From positions 781,006 through 845,005 of the forward strand of contig NZ_JACKVK010000013.1 in the NCBI RefSeq assembly GCF_025823185.1: DNA of 64,000 bases. The letters are read 5' to 3'. Below, in pieces: positions 17,720 to 26,580 of this stretch. A program made the position numbers and the translations under genes. The notes beneath the pieces are model-generated. The model was given only the letters and a program-made list of their open reading frames with translations, made no database searches and had not been told where the DNA came from. Source of the DNA: Mycobacterium yunnanensis. GTDB lineage: Bacteria > Actinomycetota > Actinomycetes > Mycobacteriales > Mycobacteriaceae. Position 1 is the first letter of the stretch; each line of letters begins with the position of its first letter.

Positions 17720-18529
17720 ATGCCCTCGTCACTGCAGCGCTATGCCGACCGTCGGGTTTTGATCACCGGGGGCGGCTCCGGCATCGGGCAGGCCACCGTG
17801 CTGCGCATCCTCGACGAGGGCGGAACCGTCGTCGCGGCCGACGTCAGCGCCGCGGGACTCGAGCACACCGTGGCGCTCGTCGACGCGCAGCGCGACCGCC
17901 TCTCGACGGTGCTGATGGACGTCGGCGACGAGGCGTCGGTCCGCGCCGGGGTCGCCAAGGCCGTCACGATGCTGGGCGGTCTGGACACCTTGGTCAACGC
18001 CGCCGGGATCCTGCGGTCGGCGCACTTCGCGGAGACGACGCTGGCCGACTTCGAGAAGATCGTGCGCGTCAACCTGTTCGGGACGTTCCTGGTCACGCGC
18101 GAGGCCATCTCGGCGCTGCGGCACGGCACCGCGCCCGCCGTCGTCAACTTCAGTTCGACCTCGGCGGCCTTCGCGCACCCCTACATGGCGGCGTACGCGG
18201 CCTCCAAGGGCGGCGTGCAGGCGATGACGCACGCGCTGGCCCTGGAGTTCAGCAAGGAACGCATCCGCTTCAACTGCGTGCAGCCCGGCTCGGTCTCCTC
18301 CGGCATGACGGACGGCGTCGGCGAATCGAAGCAGAGCGTGGGCCCCGGCCTTCCCGACGACATGGACTTCGGGTTGATGGGCAAGATCATGTCGGTGCTG
18401 CCGTTGAACGGTGGCGCAATGTTCGCCAAACCCGACGCCGTGGCGAGCGTCGTGGCGATGCTCGGCTGCACCGACGCCTACTGGGTCACCGGCACCGAGG
18501 TGCGGGTCGACGGCGGCACCCACATGTAG
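17720..18529 (+). CDS. Short-chain dehydrogenase/reductase (SDR)
   Basis: 269 residues from ATG 17720 (a TTG three codons upstream is less likely). Classical SDR: cofactor loop ITGGGSGIGQAT (about 15-26), Asp after the second strand (AADVSAAG) suggesting NAD preference, NAAG (about 95), catalytic Ser in NFSSTSA, Tyr/Lys in YAASKGG, and the C-terminal WVTGTEVRVDGG. Substrate is likely a hydroxysteroid or similar alcohol, given its position directly after the KstD-like gene; that is inference. Confidence 0.88.
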   Translation: MPSSLQRYADRRVLITGGGSGIGQATVLRILDEGGTVVAADVSAAGLEHTVALVDAQRDRLSTVLMDVGDEASVRAGVAKAVTMLGGLDTLVNAAGILRSAHFAETTLADFEKIVRVNLFGTFLVTREAISALRHGTAPAVVNFSSTSAAFAHPYMAAYAASKGGVQAMTHALALEFSKERIRFNCVQPGSVSSGMTDGVGESKQSVGPGLPDDMDFGLMGKIMSVLPLNGGAMFAKPDAVASVVAMLGCTDAYWVTGTEVRVDGGTHM

Positions 18530-18632
18530 CTCGGAGGGGCGGAATCCAGGGAACCGGATGCTCGCTGGGATAGGTTGGCCGCGGGCCGCCGACCAGGTGG
18601 CACGACGGTCGATCGGAAGACATTCTTCGGGC

Positions 18633-21044
18633 ATGCGAGTTGACGGGCGGGACGTCGCCGTTTCCGGCGACCTCTTGCAGCCCCTCGTCCGCCGCACCAA
18701 CGACATCTTTCGGTTGGCCCTGGCCACGCTGTTCCTGATCGTCGTCATCACCGGATCGCTCATCACCCGTCGAGATTGGGTGGCGCTGGAGCGGTCCATC
18801 TCCGGGATCGTCGCGCTGCTGACCCCGACCCAGTCGAACCTGGTCTACCTGGCCTACGGCATCGCCATCCTCGCGCTGCCGTTCGCGATCCTCGTCGGGT
18901 TGATCACCGCGCGCCGGTGGCGGCTGCTGGGCGCCTACGCCGCGGCCGCGGTGATCGCCGTGCTCGCCCTGTCGATCAACTCCAGCGGCTTCGCGGCGCC
19001 GCGCTGGCACTTCGACCTCGACGACCGGTTGCAGACACTGTTGTCGCAATTCCTCGACGATCCGCGCTGGATCGCGATGCTCGCCGCGATGCTCACGGTG
19101 TCCGGCCCGTGGCTGGAGGCCCGCTGGCGCCGCTGGTGGTGGACCTTGCTCCTGGCCTTCGTGCCCATTCATCTCGTCGTCAGCGCGGTGGTGCCCGCCC
19201 GGTCATTGCTGGGGCTGGCGGTGGGCTGGTTCGTCGGGGCGTTGACGGTGCTGATCGTCGGGACCCCGGCGCTGGAGGTTCCGCTCGACGGTGCCATCCG
19301 CGCACTGTCGCGCCGCGGTTTCGCGGTGACCGGGCTGACGGTGGTGCGCCCCGCCGGGCCCGGCCCGCTGGTGCTCTGGGCGGCGACCGACGAAGCGGAC
19401 GACGTTCCCGGGTCGCGGGCGCTCGTCGAGATGTACGGGCCCAACCAGCGCAGCGGCGGCATCATGAGCCAGATCTGGCGCCGAGCGCGGTTGCGCAACA
19501 GCGAGACCGCGCCTCTGCACGCCTCGATGCGACGCGCCGTCGAACACCGCGGTTTGATGGCGATCGCCATCGGCGACCTCGGCGTCGCCAGCAGCACGAC
19601 GGTCGCGTTGTCGGCCCTCGACCGCGGCTGGACGCTGTACGCCCACACTCCAACGCGAGGCGTGGCGCTCGACGAGACCTCCGCCGACGAATCCCTGGTT
19701 GGACCGGTGTGGCGGACGTTGGCCCTGCTGCACGGTCACCAGATCTCCCACGGCGACTTGCGCGGCAAGGAGATCACCGTCGAGGTCGGTGACGGAGACA
19801 GGGGTGAGACCCGGGCACTCGTCGGCGGGTTCGGCAGCGCCGAGTACGGCGCGACCGACGTTCTGCTGCAGGCCGACATCGCCGCCCTGCTCATGACGAC
19901 GACGGCGATCTTCGGCGCCGAGGCCGCGGTGCGAGCGGCGATCGAGGAGTTCGATCGCGACACCGTCCTCAAGGCGTCCCGACGGCTCACCAAAGCCGCT
20001 CTGCCGAAGCACATTCGGACCTCGGTGATGGATCCGGACACGGTCATGTCGGCCGCCCGCGACGAGGTCATGCACCAGACGGGCGCTGACCAGATCAAGG
20101 CCGAGACCATCACGCGCTTCACCCGGATCCAGGTGATCCAGCTCGTGCTGCTGGTGGCATTGGTCTACGTCGCCTATCCGTTCATCAGCACCGTGCCGGC
20201 GTTCTTCTCGGAGCTGGGGACGGCGAACTGGTGGTGGGCGCTGCTGGGCCTGGCGGTCTCGGCGCTGACGTACGTGGGTGCCGCCGCCGCGCTGTGGGCG
20301 TGCGCCTCGGGCGCGGTCAGCTTCGTCAACCTCACGATCATGCAGGTGGCCAACACCTTCGCCGCGACCACGACACCCGCGGGCGTCGGCGGTCTCGCAC
20401 TGAGCACCCGGTTCCTCCAGAAGGGCGGCCTTGGCGCGCTGCGGGCCACCGCGGCGGTGGCGCTACAGCAGTCGGTGCAGGTGATCACGCACGTGGGGTT
20501 GCTCATCTTCTTCAGTGTCATCGCGGGAACCTCGGCGAACCTGTCGCACTTCGTGCCCAAGACCACGGTGCTCTACCTCATCGGCGGCGTGGCGCTCGGC
20601 ATCGTCGGCGTGTTCACGTTCGTGCCCAAGTTGCGCCGGTGGCTTGGCACCGAATTGCGGCCCCGCGTCAAGGAACTGGGCGGCGAGCTCGCCGAGTTGG
20701 CGCGCGAGCCGAAGCGACTGGCGATCATCGTCGCGGGGTGTGCGGCGACGACTCTCGGTGCGGCACTGGCACTGTGGGCCAGCGTCGGCGCATTCGGCGG
20801 CGGCACCACGTTCGTGACGGTCACCGTGGTCACGATGATCGGCGGCACGCTGGCCTCGGCTGCCCCCACCCCCGGTGGCGTCGGTGCCGTCGAAGCGGCC
20901 CTGATCGGTGGGCTCACCGCATTCGGGGTGCCTGCCGCCGTCGCCGTCCCCTCGGTCCTGCTCTACCGGGTGCTCACCTGCTGGTTGCCGGTCTTCGTCG
21001 GCTGGCCGGTGATGCGTTGGCTGACGCGCAAGGACATGATCTAG
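18633..21044 (+). CDS. Membrane protein: kinase-like domain fused to LPG-synthase/flippase-like domain
   Basis: 803 residues from ATG 18633. Region 1 (about 1-230) has around six membrane helices. Region 2 (about 235-480) is soluble and carries degenerate protein-kinase-like motifs: HGHQISHGDLRGKEITVEV near residue 373, resembling the catalytic loop, and VGGFGSAEYG near 402 in the DFG position. Region 3 (about 495-800) has seven or eight helices and the UPF0104/TIGR00374 pattern of the lysylphosphatidylglycerol synthase membrane domain (ANTFAATTTPAGVGGLALSTRFLQ; ASAAPTPGGVGAVEAALIGGL). A GNAT-type aminoacyltransferase domain is absent, so it may translocate or sense a lipid. Full architecture is seen; function is inferred. 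Confidence 0.78.
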   Translation: MRVDGRDVAVSGDLLQPLVRRTNDIFRLALATLFLIVVITGSLITRRDWVALERSISGIVALLTPTQSNLVYLAYGIAILALPFAILVGLITARRWRLLGAYAAAAVIAVLALSINSSGFAAPRWHFDLDDRLQTLLSQFLDDPRWIAMLAAMLTVSGPWLEARWRRWWWTLLLAFVPIHLVVSAVVPARSLLGLAVGWFVGALTVLIVGTPALEVPLDGAIRALSRRGFAVTGLTVVRPAGPGPLVLWAATDEADDVPGSRALVEMYGPNQRSGGIMSQIWRRARLRNSETAPLHASMRRAVEHRGLMAIAIGDLGVASSTTVALSALDRGWTLYAHTPTRGVALDETSADESLVGPVWRTLALLHGHQISHGDLRGKEITVEVGDGDRGETRALVGGFGSAEYGATDVLLQADIAALLMTTTAIFGAEAAVRAAIEEFDRDTVLKASRRLTKAALPKHIRTSVMDPDTVMSAARDEVMHQTGADQIKAETITRFTRIQVIQLVLLVALVYVAYPFISTVPAFFSELGTANWWWALLGLAVSALTYVGAAAALWACASGAVSFVNLTIMQVANTFAATTTPAGVGGLALSTRFLQKGGLGALRATAAVALQQSVQVITHVGLLIFFSVIAGTSANLSHFVPKTTVLYLIGGVALGIVGVFTFVPKLRRWLGTELRPRVKELGGELAELAREPKRLAIIVAGCAATTLGAALALWASVGAFGGGTTFVTVTVVTMIGGTLASAAPTPGGVGAVEAALIGGLTAFGVPAAVAVPSVLLYRVLTCWLPVFVGWPVMRWLTRKDMI

Positions 21045-22393
21045 CCGCCCGACTCGACCAGAAGCCTTTCGGGGTGGTGGAGGTAGTTGACGCGGGCTTG
21101 CCCGACGTCGAGTTCCGGGGGTGGGATCCATTGCACGACCCCATCCTTCAGCTGCACGGTCCAGCCGTTTTCGGCGAGGCGATTGTCCCCGCCGCACGCG
21201 AACGTGACGTCGTCGACGTCGGTCAACCCGTTCTTCGCCCACCCGGTCATGTGATGCACCTGGGTGCCGTACCCGGGGACGGTGCACCCGGGTTTCGTGC
21301 AGCCGCGGTCGCGGGCGTGCAGCACGATCCGCTGGCCGACGGAGGCGAGGCGCTTGGTGCGGCCGAGGTAGAGGGCTTCGTTGGTGTGCTTGTCGAACAC
21401 CGCCAAGTAATGATGGGCGTGCGACGCCATCCGGATCAGGTCGGCCATTGGTAGCAGTGACCCGCCCCCGGTGACCCCGGACCCGGCTCCGGTCTCGAGG
21501 TCCTGGAGCGTGGTCGAGACGATCACGGTGACCGGTAACCCGTTGTGCTGACCCAGCTCCCCTGAGGACAGCACGCTTCGGCCGATCGCGATCAACGCGT
21601 CGTGGTTGCGTTGGGTGGCCGTGCGGTCGTCAGTGTCGATCTGCTCTTGGGTTGGTGTGCCGGAGGTTCTCGGTTCGTGGTCGGCCGGGTTGCACATCCC
21701 GGGGGCGGCGTACTTGGACAGGATCGGCTCGATCGTCGCCCGCGCTTCGGGGTCCAACAGCCCGGTGAACGGGGTCATCCCGTCGGCTTGCTGCTTGCCC
21801 AACCGGAGAAACCGCTTCCTGGCGCGTTCCACGTCGTCGGGTTTGGGTCCGTCCTGGTCGATGGCGGTCATGAGTGTCTTGGCCGTGTTGCCCAGTTCTT
21901 CGGGGCCGGTGCCGGACCCGATGCGCACCAGTGTCTTCTCCGAGAGTTCCCGGACTTCGGGGTCCACCCACCCGGGCAGTTTGTCGAGGAACCCTCGAAT
22001 CACCGACACGTGCTCGGGTCCCAGCACCCCGTCGGCTTGGGCGTCGGCGGTCGGGGCCAGCTTCGGCGCCAGCGGCTGTCCCGTCACGGTCGTCCGCGGC
22101 CCGAGATCCTCGGCCTCGCAGAGCCGGCGACGGACTTCCTTGCCGGAGATGCGCAACCGTTGTGTCAGCACGCTTCCCAACGATTTCGCGCCCAATTCTG
22201 TTGGCGACGCTTCGCGCTGAAGCCTGGCGATCACGCGGTGCCCGACTGTGGGCAGCTGCCAAGTCACCGTCTCCAATTCCCCCAACAACTCGACCAGTTC
22301 GAGGTGGGTGAACTGATCGCAGTCCACCTCGACGAGTTCGGCGACGGCAGCACGGATCCCCGCTGCTGCTGCGGCGACCCGATCCGAACTCAT
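21041..22393 (-). CDS. DUF222 / HNH endonuclease (13E12-repeat type)
   Basis: 450 residues. The DUF222 helical domain occupies about residues 30-300; the C-terminal HNH nuclease motif is C-x4-C (CTKPGC), VHHMTGWAKNGLTDVDDVTFACGGDNRL at about 375-410. Proteins of this type form the multi-copy 13E12 repeat family of mycobacteria, some copies of which serve as prophage integration sites. The gene overlaps the preceding flippase-like gene by 4 bases and lies directly against a decapitated sulfatase gene, as if its arrival or a later deletion removed the sulfatase 5' portion. Its cellular role is unknown. Confidence 0.88.
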   Translation of the reverse strand: MSSDRVAAAAAGIRAAVAELVEVDCDQFTHLELVELLGELETVTWQLPTVGHRVIARLQREASPTELGAKSLGSVLTQRLRISGKEVRRRLCEAEDLGPRTTVTGQPLAPKLAPTADAQADGVLGPEHVSVIRGFLDKLPGWVDPEVRELSEKTLVRIGSGTGPEELGNTAKTLMTAIDQDGPKPDDVERARKRFLRLGKQQADGMTPFTGLLDPEARATIEPILSKYAAPGMCNPADHEPRTSGTPTQEQIDTDDRTATQRNHDALIAIGRSVLSSGELGQHNGLPVTVIVSTTLQDLETGAGSGVTGGGSLLPMADLIRMASHAHHYLAVFDKHTNEALYLGRTKRLASVGQRIVLHARDRGCTKPGCTVPGYGTQVHHMTGWAKNGLTDVDDVTFACGGDNRLAENGWTVQLKDGVVQWIPPPELDVGQARVNYLHHPERLLVESGG

Positions 22394-22477
22394 ACCCGAA
22401 CACTAGTACGGACCACCGACAAGAAATCCGACGATGTGACTCCTGAAACCAATGTGGCACAGGAGTTTTCGAATTAA

Positions 22478-23269
22478 GCCAATTCGCTCAGAGGCGGGCA
22501 CGCACTTCAGCAGCCGGAAAGCACCGACGAGCCCCCGCGGCCTGACCAACTTCCCCATCGCCGCAGCCGCACGATGGTGCCGACCCTGCTCGGCGCCGCG
22601 AGGGTCGACGTCGACGTCGTCGCCGACGCTCTCGCGGAATCCTTCTCCGAGGTGCACCCACTGCCGGGACGCGACCTGATGCCGGTGGTCGACGGCGCAC
22701 CCGCCGACGAGAGCAGGGCGGTGTACCTGATGACGCGTGACAACGTGCTCGAGGGCGACACGGGCGCTTCGGCGGCGGCCCGCGGGATCGGTATGACGGT
22801 CAATCCCCCTGCGCCGCTTCGCATCCGAATTCCTGCCCATGTGGCGTCGAACTTCGAGGGCCTGGTGGTCCGCGTCGACGACGACGACGACGTTCCCGGC
22901 GGCGAGGGCCACCTCTGGAAGCTGGTGCGCACCTTCGACGATCCGTCGACCTGGACCGAGCCGGGCGTGCGGCATCTGGCCGCCAACGGACTCGGCGACG
23001 AGGCGTATCGAACCGATCCGCTCGACGACCAGTGGGAGCTCTACGACCTGACCGCCGACCCGATCGAAGCCGACAATCGCTGGGACGACACGGGTCTCGA
23101 CGAATTGCGTGCTCATCTGCGCACCCAACTCAAGCAGGCTCGGGCGATCTCGGTGCCCGAGCGGAACCGGCCATGGCCGTACGCCGAACGCCAACCTCCG
23201 GCCGGCACGTCGAACGGTCTCGTCCGCCGGGCGCTGGGCAAGGCATTCTCGCCGAGACAGCACGGGTAG
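22478..23269 (+). pseudogene. C-terminal remnant of a sulfatase
   Basis: The frame open from 22478 (first ATG 22574, 231 residues) encodes only the end of an alkaline-phosphatase-superfamily sulfatase: MVPTLLGAARVDVD resembles the 'DLVPTLL..AGV' element that follows the catalytic domain, and QWELYDLTADPIEADNRWDD is the typical C-terminal signature. The N-terminal domain with the C/S-x-P-x-R formylglycine site and metal ligands is missing. Upstream the frame is stopped at 22475 and the DUF222 gene begins within 85 bases on the other strand. The fragment cannot be an active sulfatase; expression is doubtful, although the reading frame is still clean. Confidence 0.75.
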
Positions 23270-23319
23270 TTACGCACATGCCCCGCCGACGACAGTGGCT
23301 ACTGTCTCGGCGCCGCAAC

Positions 23320-23958
23320 TCATTCCGGCCACGCCGAGTTCTCGATCACGTCGACGAAGTCGGTGCGTCGGAACCCGGGCACGAAGTGTTCGAGCACGTC
23401 GGCGTTGACGGTGCCGAAGGTGGTGTCCGGACGGTCGGCGAAGCCGTCGGTGAAGGCCCGAAGGATCTGGGCCTTGAAGTTGGGCCGCGGGTGCGCGGCG
23501 GTCACCGCGTCGATGTCCCCGGATTGGATTGCGTCCAACCGCAGTCCGAGCACGTCGGTCTCGACGCCCGCGGTGGTCGCGGCGGTCACCGGGTCCAGCC
23601 CGTAGGGCACCTCGGGGGTGGTGTGCAGCGCAATGGCCGTCCACACGACGTCGGTCTCCGGACGGGAGAAGCCGTGCGACAACAGGAATTCCCGTGCGGC
23701 GTCGGCGCCGTCCATCTCGAAGCGCTGGGCAGTGCCGCGGTACGGCGCCACCAGGCCGGTGTCGTGGAAGAGTGCTGCAACGTACAGCAATTCGGGGTCG
23801 GGGGTGATGCCGAACGCGCGCGACTGCAGGCTGCCGAACAGGAACACCCGCCGCGAGTGGTGATAGATCAGTTCGGTGGTGGTGTCGCGGATCAGCTCGG
23901 TGGCATCCTTGGCCAAGGCGCTGTCCGGAACGTCGACCCCGGCAATGTTCTCGGTCAT
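23320..23958 (-). CDS. HD-domain hydrolase, cyanamide-hydratase-like
   Basis: 212 residues from ATG 23958, chosen over an ATG six codons upstream because AAGGGA lies at ribosome-binding distance. HD-superfamily ligands are visible: H-H-S-R at about 33-36, the LFHDTG motif near 63-68 and a later IALHTTPEVPYG. This arrangement matches the cyanamide hydratase/DDI2-like branch of HD proteins found beside GlxA-type regulators. It probably acts on a small nitrogenous compound in the cytosol, but this is inferred. It is divergent from the next regulator with a 90-base shared upstream region. Confidence 0.78.
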   Translation of the reverse strand: MTENIAGVDVPDSALAKDATELIRDTTTELIYHHSRRVFLFGSLQSRAFGITPDPELLYVAALFHDTGLVAPYRGTAQRFEMDGADAAREFLLSHGFSRPETDVVWTAIALHTTPEVPYGLDPVTAATTAGVETDVLGLRLDAIQSGDIDAVTAAHPRPNFKAQILRAFTDGFADRPDTTFGTVNADVLEHFVPGFRRTDFVDVIENSAWPE

Positions 23959-24048
23959 GACGATCGTCCCTTCCATGTATGAGATCCCGTCTTCGGGCTA
24001 CCTCGACTCTGCTCCCGGGCGAGTAGGACGTGCCGTGCGTCGACGGCC

Positions 24049-25047
24049 ATGAAAGCCTCAGATGTGGACATCAATCCCCATGACAACCCCCATGACGTCG
24101 TAGTCCTGCTCTACGACGGCGTTCAGATGCTCGACGTGGCGGGTCCGATCGACGCCTTCGCCTCGGCGAACGCCTTCGGCGCGGCGTACCGCATCACCCA
24201 TGCCTCCATCACCGGTGCCGACGTCGTAGCCAGCTCGGGCGCCCGCCACGGCGCGGACGCCGGCGTCGACGACCTTCCTTCGACCATCGGCACGCTGCTG
24301 GTGCCCGGGTCTCCGGACTGGCAGGCCAGCGTCGCCGACACCGCCCTCGTCGCGGCGGTCCGCGATCTCTCCCTACGCAGCCGTCGCACGGTGTCCATCT
24401 GTGCGGGTGCCTTTCCACTGGCGGCGACGGGGCTGCTCGACGGTCGCCGCGCGGCCACGCATTGGAAGCTGGCTCGCCACCTCGCCGCGCGCTATCCCGA
24501 GGTCACGGTCGACGCGGCGTCGCTGTTCGTGACCGACGGCGAATTCGTCACCTCGGCGGGCGTCACCGCGGGCATCGACCTGGCCCTGTCGCTCGTCGAG
24601 CACGACCACGGGCCGGCGCTCGCCAGGGAGGTCGCCAGGGATCTGGTCGTCTTCATGGCACGTCCCGGCGACCAGTCTCAGTTCAGCGTGCGTCTCGACG
24701 CGCAGCCCACCGACCACTCCGTGGTGCGCACGGTGATGGACGACGTCACCGCGAATCCCCGCCTCAACCACACGTTGGCCAGTCTTGCGGCCGGGGCCGG
24801 AGTCAGCCCGCGGCACCTGTCGCGGTTGTTCCTCGCCGAAACCGGCCACACCCCAGCGCACTTCGTCGACCGCACTCGACTGGAGGCCGCCTGCGCGCTG
24901 CTCACCGGTGGGACGGCGACACTGGACCAGGTGGCCGAGCAGACGGGGGTGGGGTCCAGCGAGTCCCTACGACGGCTCTTCCACCGCGAGCTCGGCATCA
25001 CCCCGAGTGCCTACCGGAGCCGGTTCAAGACGTCCCGGTCGACGTGA
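24049..25047 (+). CDS. GlxA-family transcriptional regulator (DJ-1/PfpI + AraC)
   Basis: 332 residues. The N-terminal DJ-1/PfpI-like domain (about 15-200) keeps the nucleophile-elbow cysteine in SICAGAFPLAATGLLDGRRAATHW; the C-terminal AraC/XylS domain (about 225-325) contains two helix-turn-helix units (LASLAAGAGVSPRHLSRLFLAETG; LDQVAEQTGVGSSESLRRLFHRELGITPSAYR). Proteins of this architecture sense small molecules and activate nearby genes. The divergent HD-domain hydrolase is the obvious candidate target, through the intergenic stretch 23959-24048. Ligand unknown. Confidence 0.9.
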   Translation: MKASDVDINPHDNPHDVVVLLYDGVQMLDVAGPIDAFASANAFGAAYRITHASITGADVVASSGARHGADAGVDDLPSTIGTLLVPGSPDWQASVADTALVAAVRDLSLRSRRTVSICAGAFPLAATGLLDGRRAATHWKLARHLAARYPEVTVDAASLFVTDGEFVTSAGVTAGIDLALSLVEHDHGPALAREVARDLVVFMARPGDQSQFSVRLDAQPTDHSVVRTVMDDVTANPRLNHTLASLAAGAGVSPRHLSRLFLAETGHTPAHFVDRTRLEAACALLTGGTATLDQVAEQTGVGSSESLRRLFHRELGITPSAYRSRFKTSRST

Positions 25048-25050
25048 GAG

Positions 25051-25134
25051 TGCGGGCGGGGGGACTCGAACCCCCACGCTCTTTCGAGCAATGGCACCTA
25101 AAGCCATCATGTCTGCCAATTCCATCACGCCCGC
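25051..25134 (-). tRNA. tRNA-Leu (anticodon UAG)
   Basis: 84 bases on the minus strand form a type II tRNA: acceptor GCGGGCG pairs with CGCCCGC before discriminator A, the anticodon arm ATGGC-TTTAGGT-GCCAT gives UAG (leucine CUA/CUN), a long variable arm GCTCGAAAGAGC follows, and the T arm is GGGGG-TTCGAGT-CCCCC. CCA is not encoded. A TAGGAT box at 25149-25144 sits at promoter -10 distance upstream. Confidence 0.95.
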
Positions 25135-25236
25135 GGCGAAGTGATCCTACCGCCGGGCTTCGCCCCCTCCGTCGGCCACCATGGGGCCGCCTAGACGAGT
25201 TCATCGCAGCCAAGTCCGCCGCGGTACCGTGGACGA

Positions 25237-25623
25237 ATGTCCACTACGCGGCGTAGGAGACCGGCGCTCGTCGCGCTGGTGTTCGTCGCCGCCGCAGGCT
25301 GCCTGGTGCTGGCCTGGTGGCAGTGGACCCGCTACGAGTCGGCGTCCGGCTCGTTCCAGAATCTCGGGTACGCCCTGCAGTGGCCCATGTTCGGCGGCTT
25401 CTGCTTCTATGCCTATTACAAGTTCGTCCGCTATGAAGAGGCCCCGCCCCCGAGGCCCGACCACGACAAGCCGACCGAGATCCCCGACGGTCTGCTGCCC
25501 GAGCGGCCCAGGGCCGCCGCGCACCACGACGAGGACCGCACGCTCTCCGAGTACAACGCATACCTGGCCGAGCTCGCCAAGGCCGACGGCCGCCCCGACA
25601 CCGACGACAGGACCACGACATGA
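25237..25623 (+). CDS. lprD: LprD-like membrane protein/lipoprotein (Rv1343c homologue)
   Basis: 128 residues. The N-terminal basic stretch plus hydrophobic segment (LVALVFVAAAGCLVLAWW) and a second hydrophobic segment near residues 45-63 (QWPMFGGFCFYAYYKFV) are followed by a Pro/acidic tail. AAGC is a weak lipobox, so lipid attachment is uncertain; M. tuberculosis LprD has been annotated as a lipoprotein. Its identity rests on synteny: it precedes a DUF3817 gene and lies beside rdgB/rph exactly as Rv1343c-Rv1342c lie beside Rv1341-Rv1340. It overlaps the next gene by 4 bases (ATGA). Confidence 0.75.
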   Translation: MSTTRRRRPALVALVFVAAAGCLVLAWWQWTRYESASGSFQNLGYALQWPMFGGFCFYAYYKFVRYEEAPPPRPDHDKPTEIPDGLLPERPRAAAHHDEDRTLSEYNAYLAELAKADGRPDTDDRTTT

Positions 25624-25970
25624 CCAGTCCCGAACCCGACGCACCGGCGCGCACGAACGCGGACACGATCCGCAAGGCGCTCACCGCCTATCGCATCCTG
25701 GCGTGGACGACGGGTCTGTGGCTGATCGCCCTTTGCTACGAGATGGTGCTCAAGTACATCGTGCAGGTCGAGGATCCGCCGAGCTGGATCGGCGTCGTGC
25801 ACGGCTGGGTGTACTTCGCCTACCTGCTGTCGGCGGCCAACCTTGCGACCAAGGTGCGCTGGCCCATCGGCAAGACCATCGGCGTGCTGCTGGCCGGCAC
25901 CATTCCGTTGCTTGGGATCATCGTCGAGCACTTCCAGACCAAGCAGATCAAGGCCGCCTACGACATCTGA
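25620..25970 (+). CDS. DUF3817 integral membrane protein (Rv1342c homologue)
   Basis: 116 residues with three to four hydrophobic segments. DUF3817 pattern: AYRILAWTTGLWLIALCYEMVLKYI, VVHGWVYFAYLLSAANLATKVRWPIGKTIGVLLAGTIPLLGIIVE. The conserved His-Gly in the middle helix is present. The function of this family is unknown. It is coupled to the LprD-like gene by an ATGA overlap and converges on rdgB with a 3-base gap. A second DUF3817 gene occurs at 42360-42749. Confidence 0.85.
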   Translation: MTSPEPDAPARTNADTIRKALTAYRILAWTTGLWLIALCYEMVLKYIVQVEDPPSWIGVVHGWVYFAYLLSAANLATKVRWPIGKTIGVLLAGTIPLLGIIVEHFQTKQIKAAYDI

Positions 25971-25973
25971 CGA

Positions 25974-26573
25974 TCAGGTCGACGCCCGCAGCGCAGGCAG
26001 CAACAGCCCCAACGCGCGGCCGCGGTGCGACGCGGCGTCCTTCTCCGCCGGGCTCAACTCGCCAGCGGACCGGTCCGAGCCGATCGGCACGAAGATCGGG
26101 TCGTAGCCGAAGCCGCCGTCGCCGCGGGGTGCGTGGGCGATGTGCCCGGACCACTCCCCGCGTACGACGGTCTCCCCCGCCGACGACACCAGCGCGCACG
26201 CCGAGACGAACGACGCGCCGCGCCGGTCGTCGGGAACGTCGCGCAGTTGACCAAGCAACAGTTCGAGATTCGCGACGTCGTCTCCGTGGGCGCCGGCCCA
26301 CCGCGCCGAGAGCACCCCGGGCATGCCGTTGAGCGCGTCGACGGCCAGGCCCGAGTCGTCGGCGACGGCGGCGAGTCCACTGGCCGCGTAGGCGTCACGC
26401 GCCTTGGCCAACGCGTTCTCCTCGAACGTGGCACCCGTCTCGGGCGCCTCCGGGAACTCCTCGACGTCGTCGAGGGACAGCAGCCGCAGGCCGGACACGC
26501 CCGCGTCGTCGAGCACGCGGCGCAATTCGGCGAGCTTCTTCTGGTTGCGGCTGGCCACCAACAGATCGGTCAC
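25974..26573 (-). CDS. rdgB: RdgB/HAM1 non-canonical purine NTP pyrophosphatase
   Basis: 199 residues. HAM1/ITPase family: N-terminal substrate motif LLVASRNQKKLAEL (about 4-17), TFEENALAKARDAYAASGLAAVADDSGLAVDALNGMPGVLSARWAG (about 49-93) with catalytic acidic residues, and C-terminal GGFGYDPIFVP plus SHRGRAL. It hydrolyses dITP, ITP and XTP to monophosphates, cleansing nucleotide pools. It is 7 bases downstream of rph on the same strand, as in M. tuberculosis Rv1340-Rv1341. Confidence 0.94.
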   Translation of the reverse strand: MTDLLVASRNQKKLAELRRVLDDAGVSGLRLLSLDDVEEFPEAPETGATFEENALAKARDAYAASGLAAVADDSGLAVDALNGMPGVLSARWAGAHGDDVANLELLLGQLRDVPDDRRGASFVSACALVSSAGETVVRGEWSGHIAHAPRGDGGFGYDPIFVPIGSDRSAGELSPAEKDAASHRGRALGLLLPALRAST

Positions 26574-26580
26574 GGCCGGC

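Noticed and set aside
25051..25134. tRNA-Leu as an integration site of an island
   Set aside because: The genes on either side match conserved mycobacterial order on the right and no attachment repeat or integrase is nearby.
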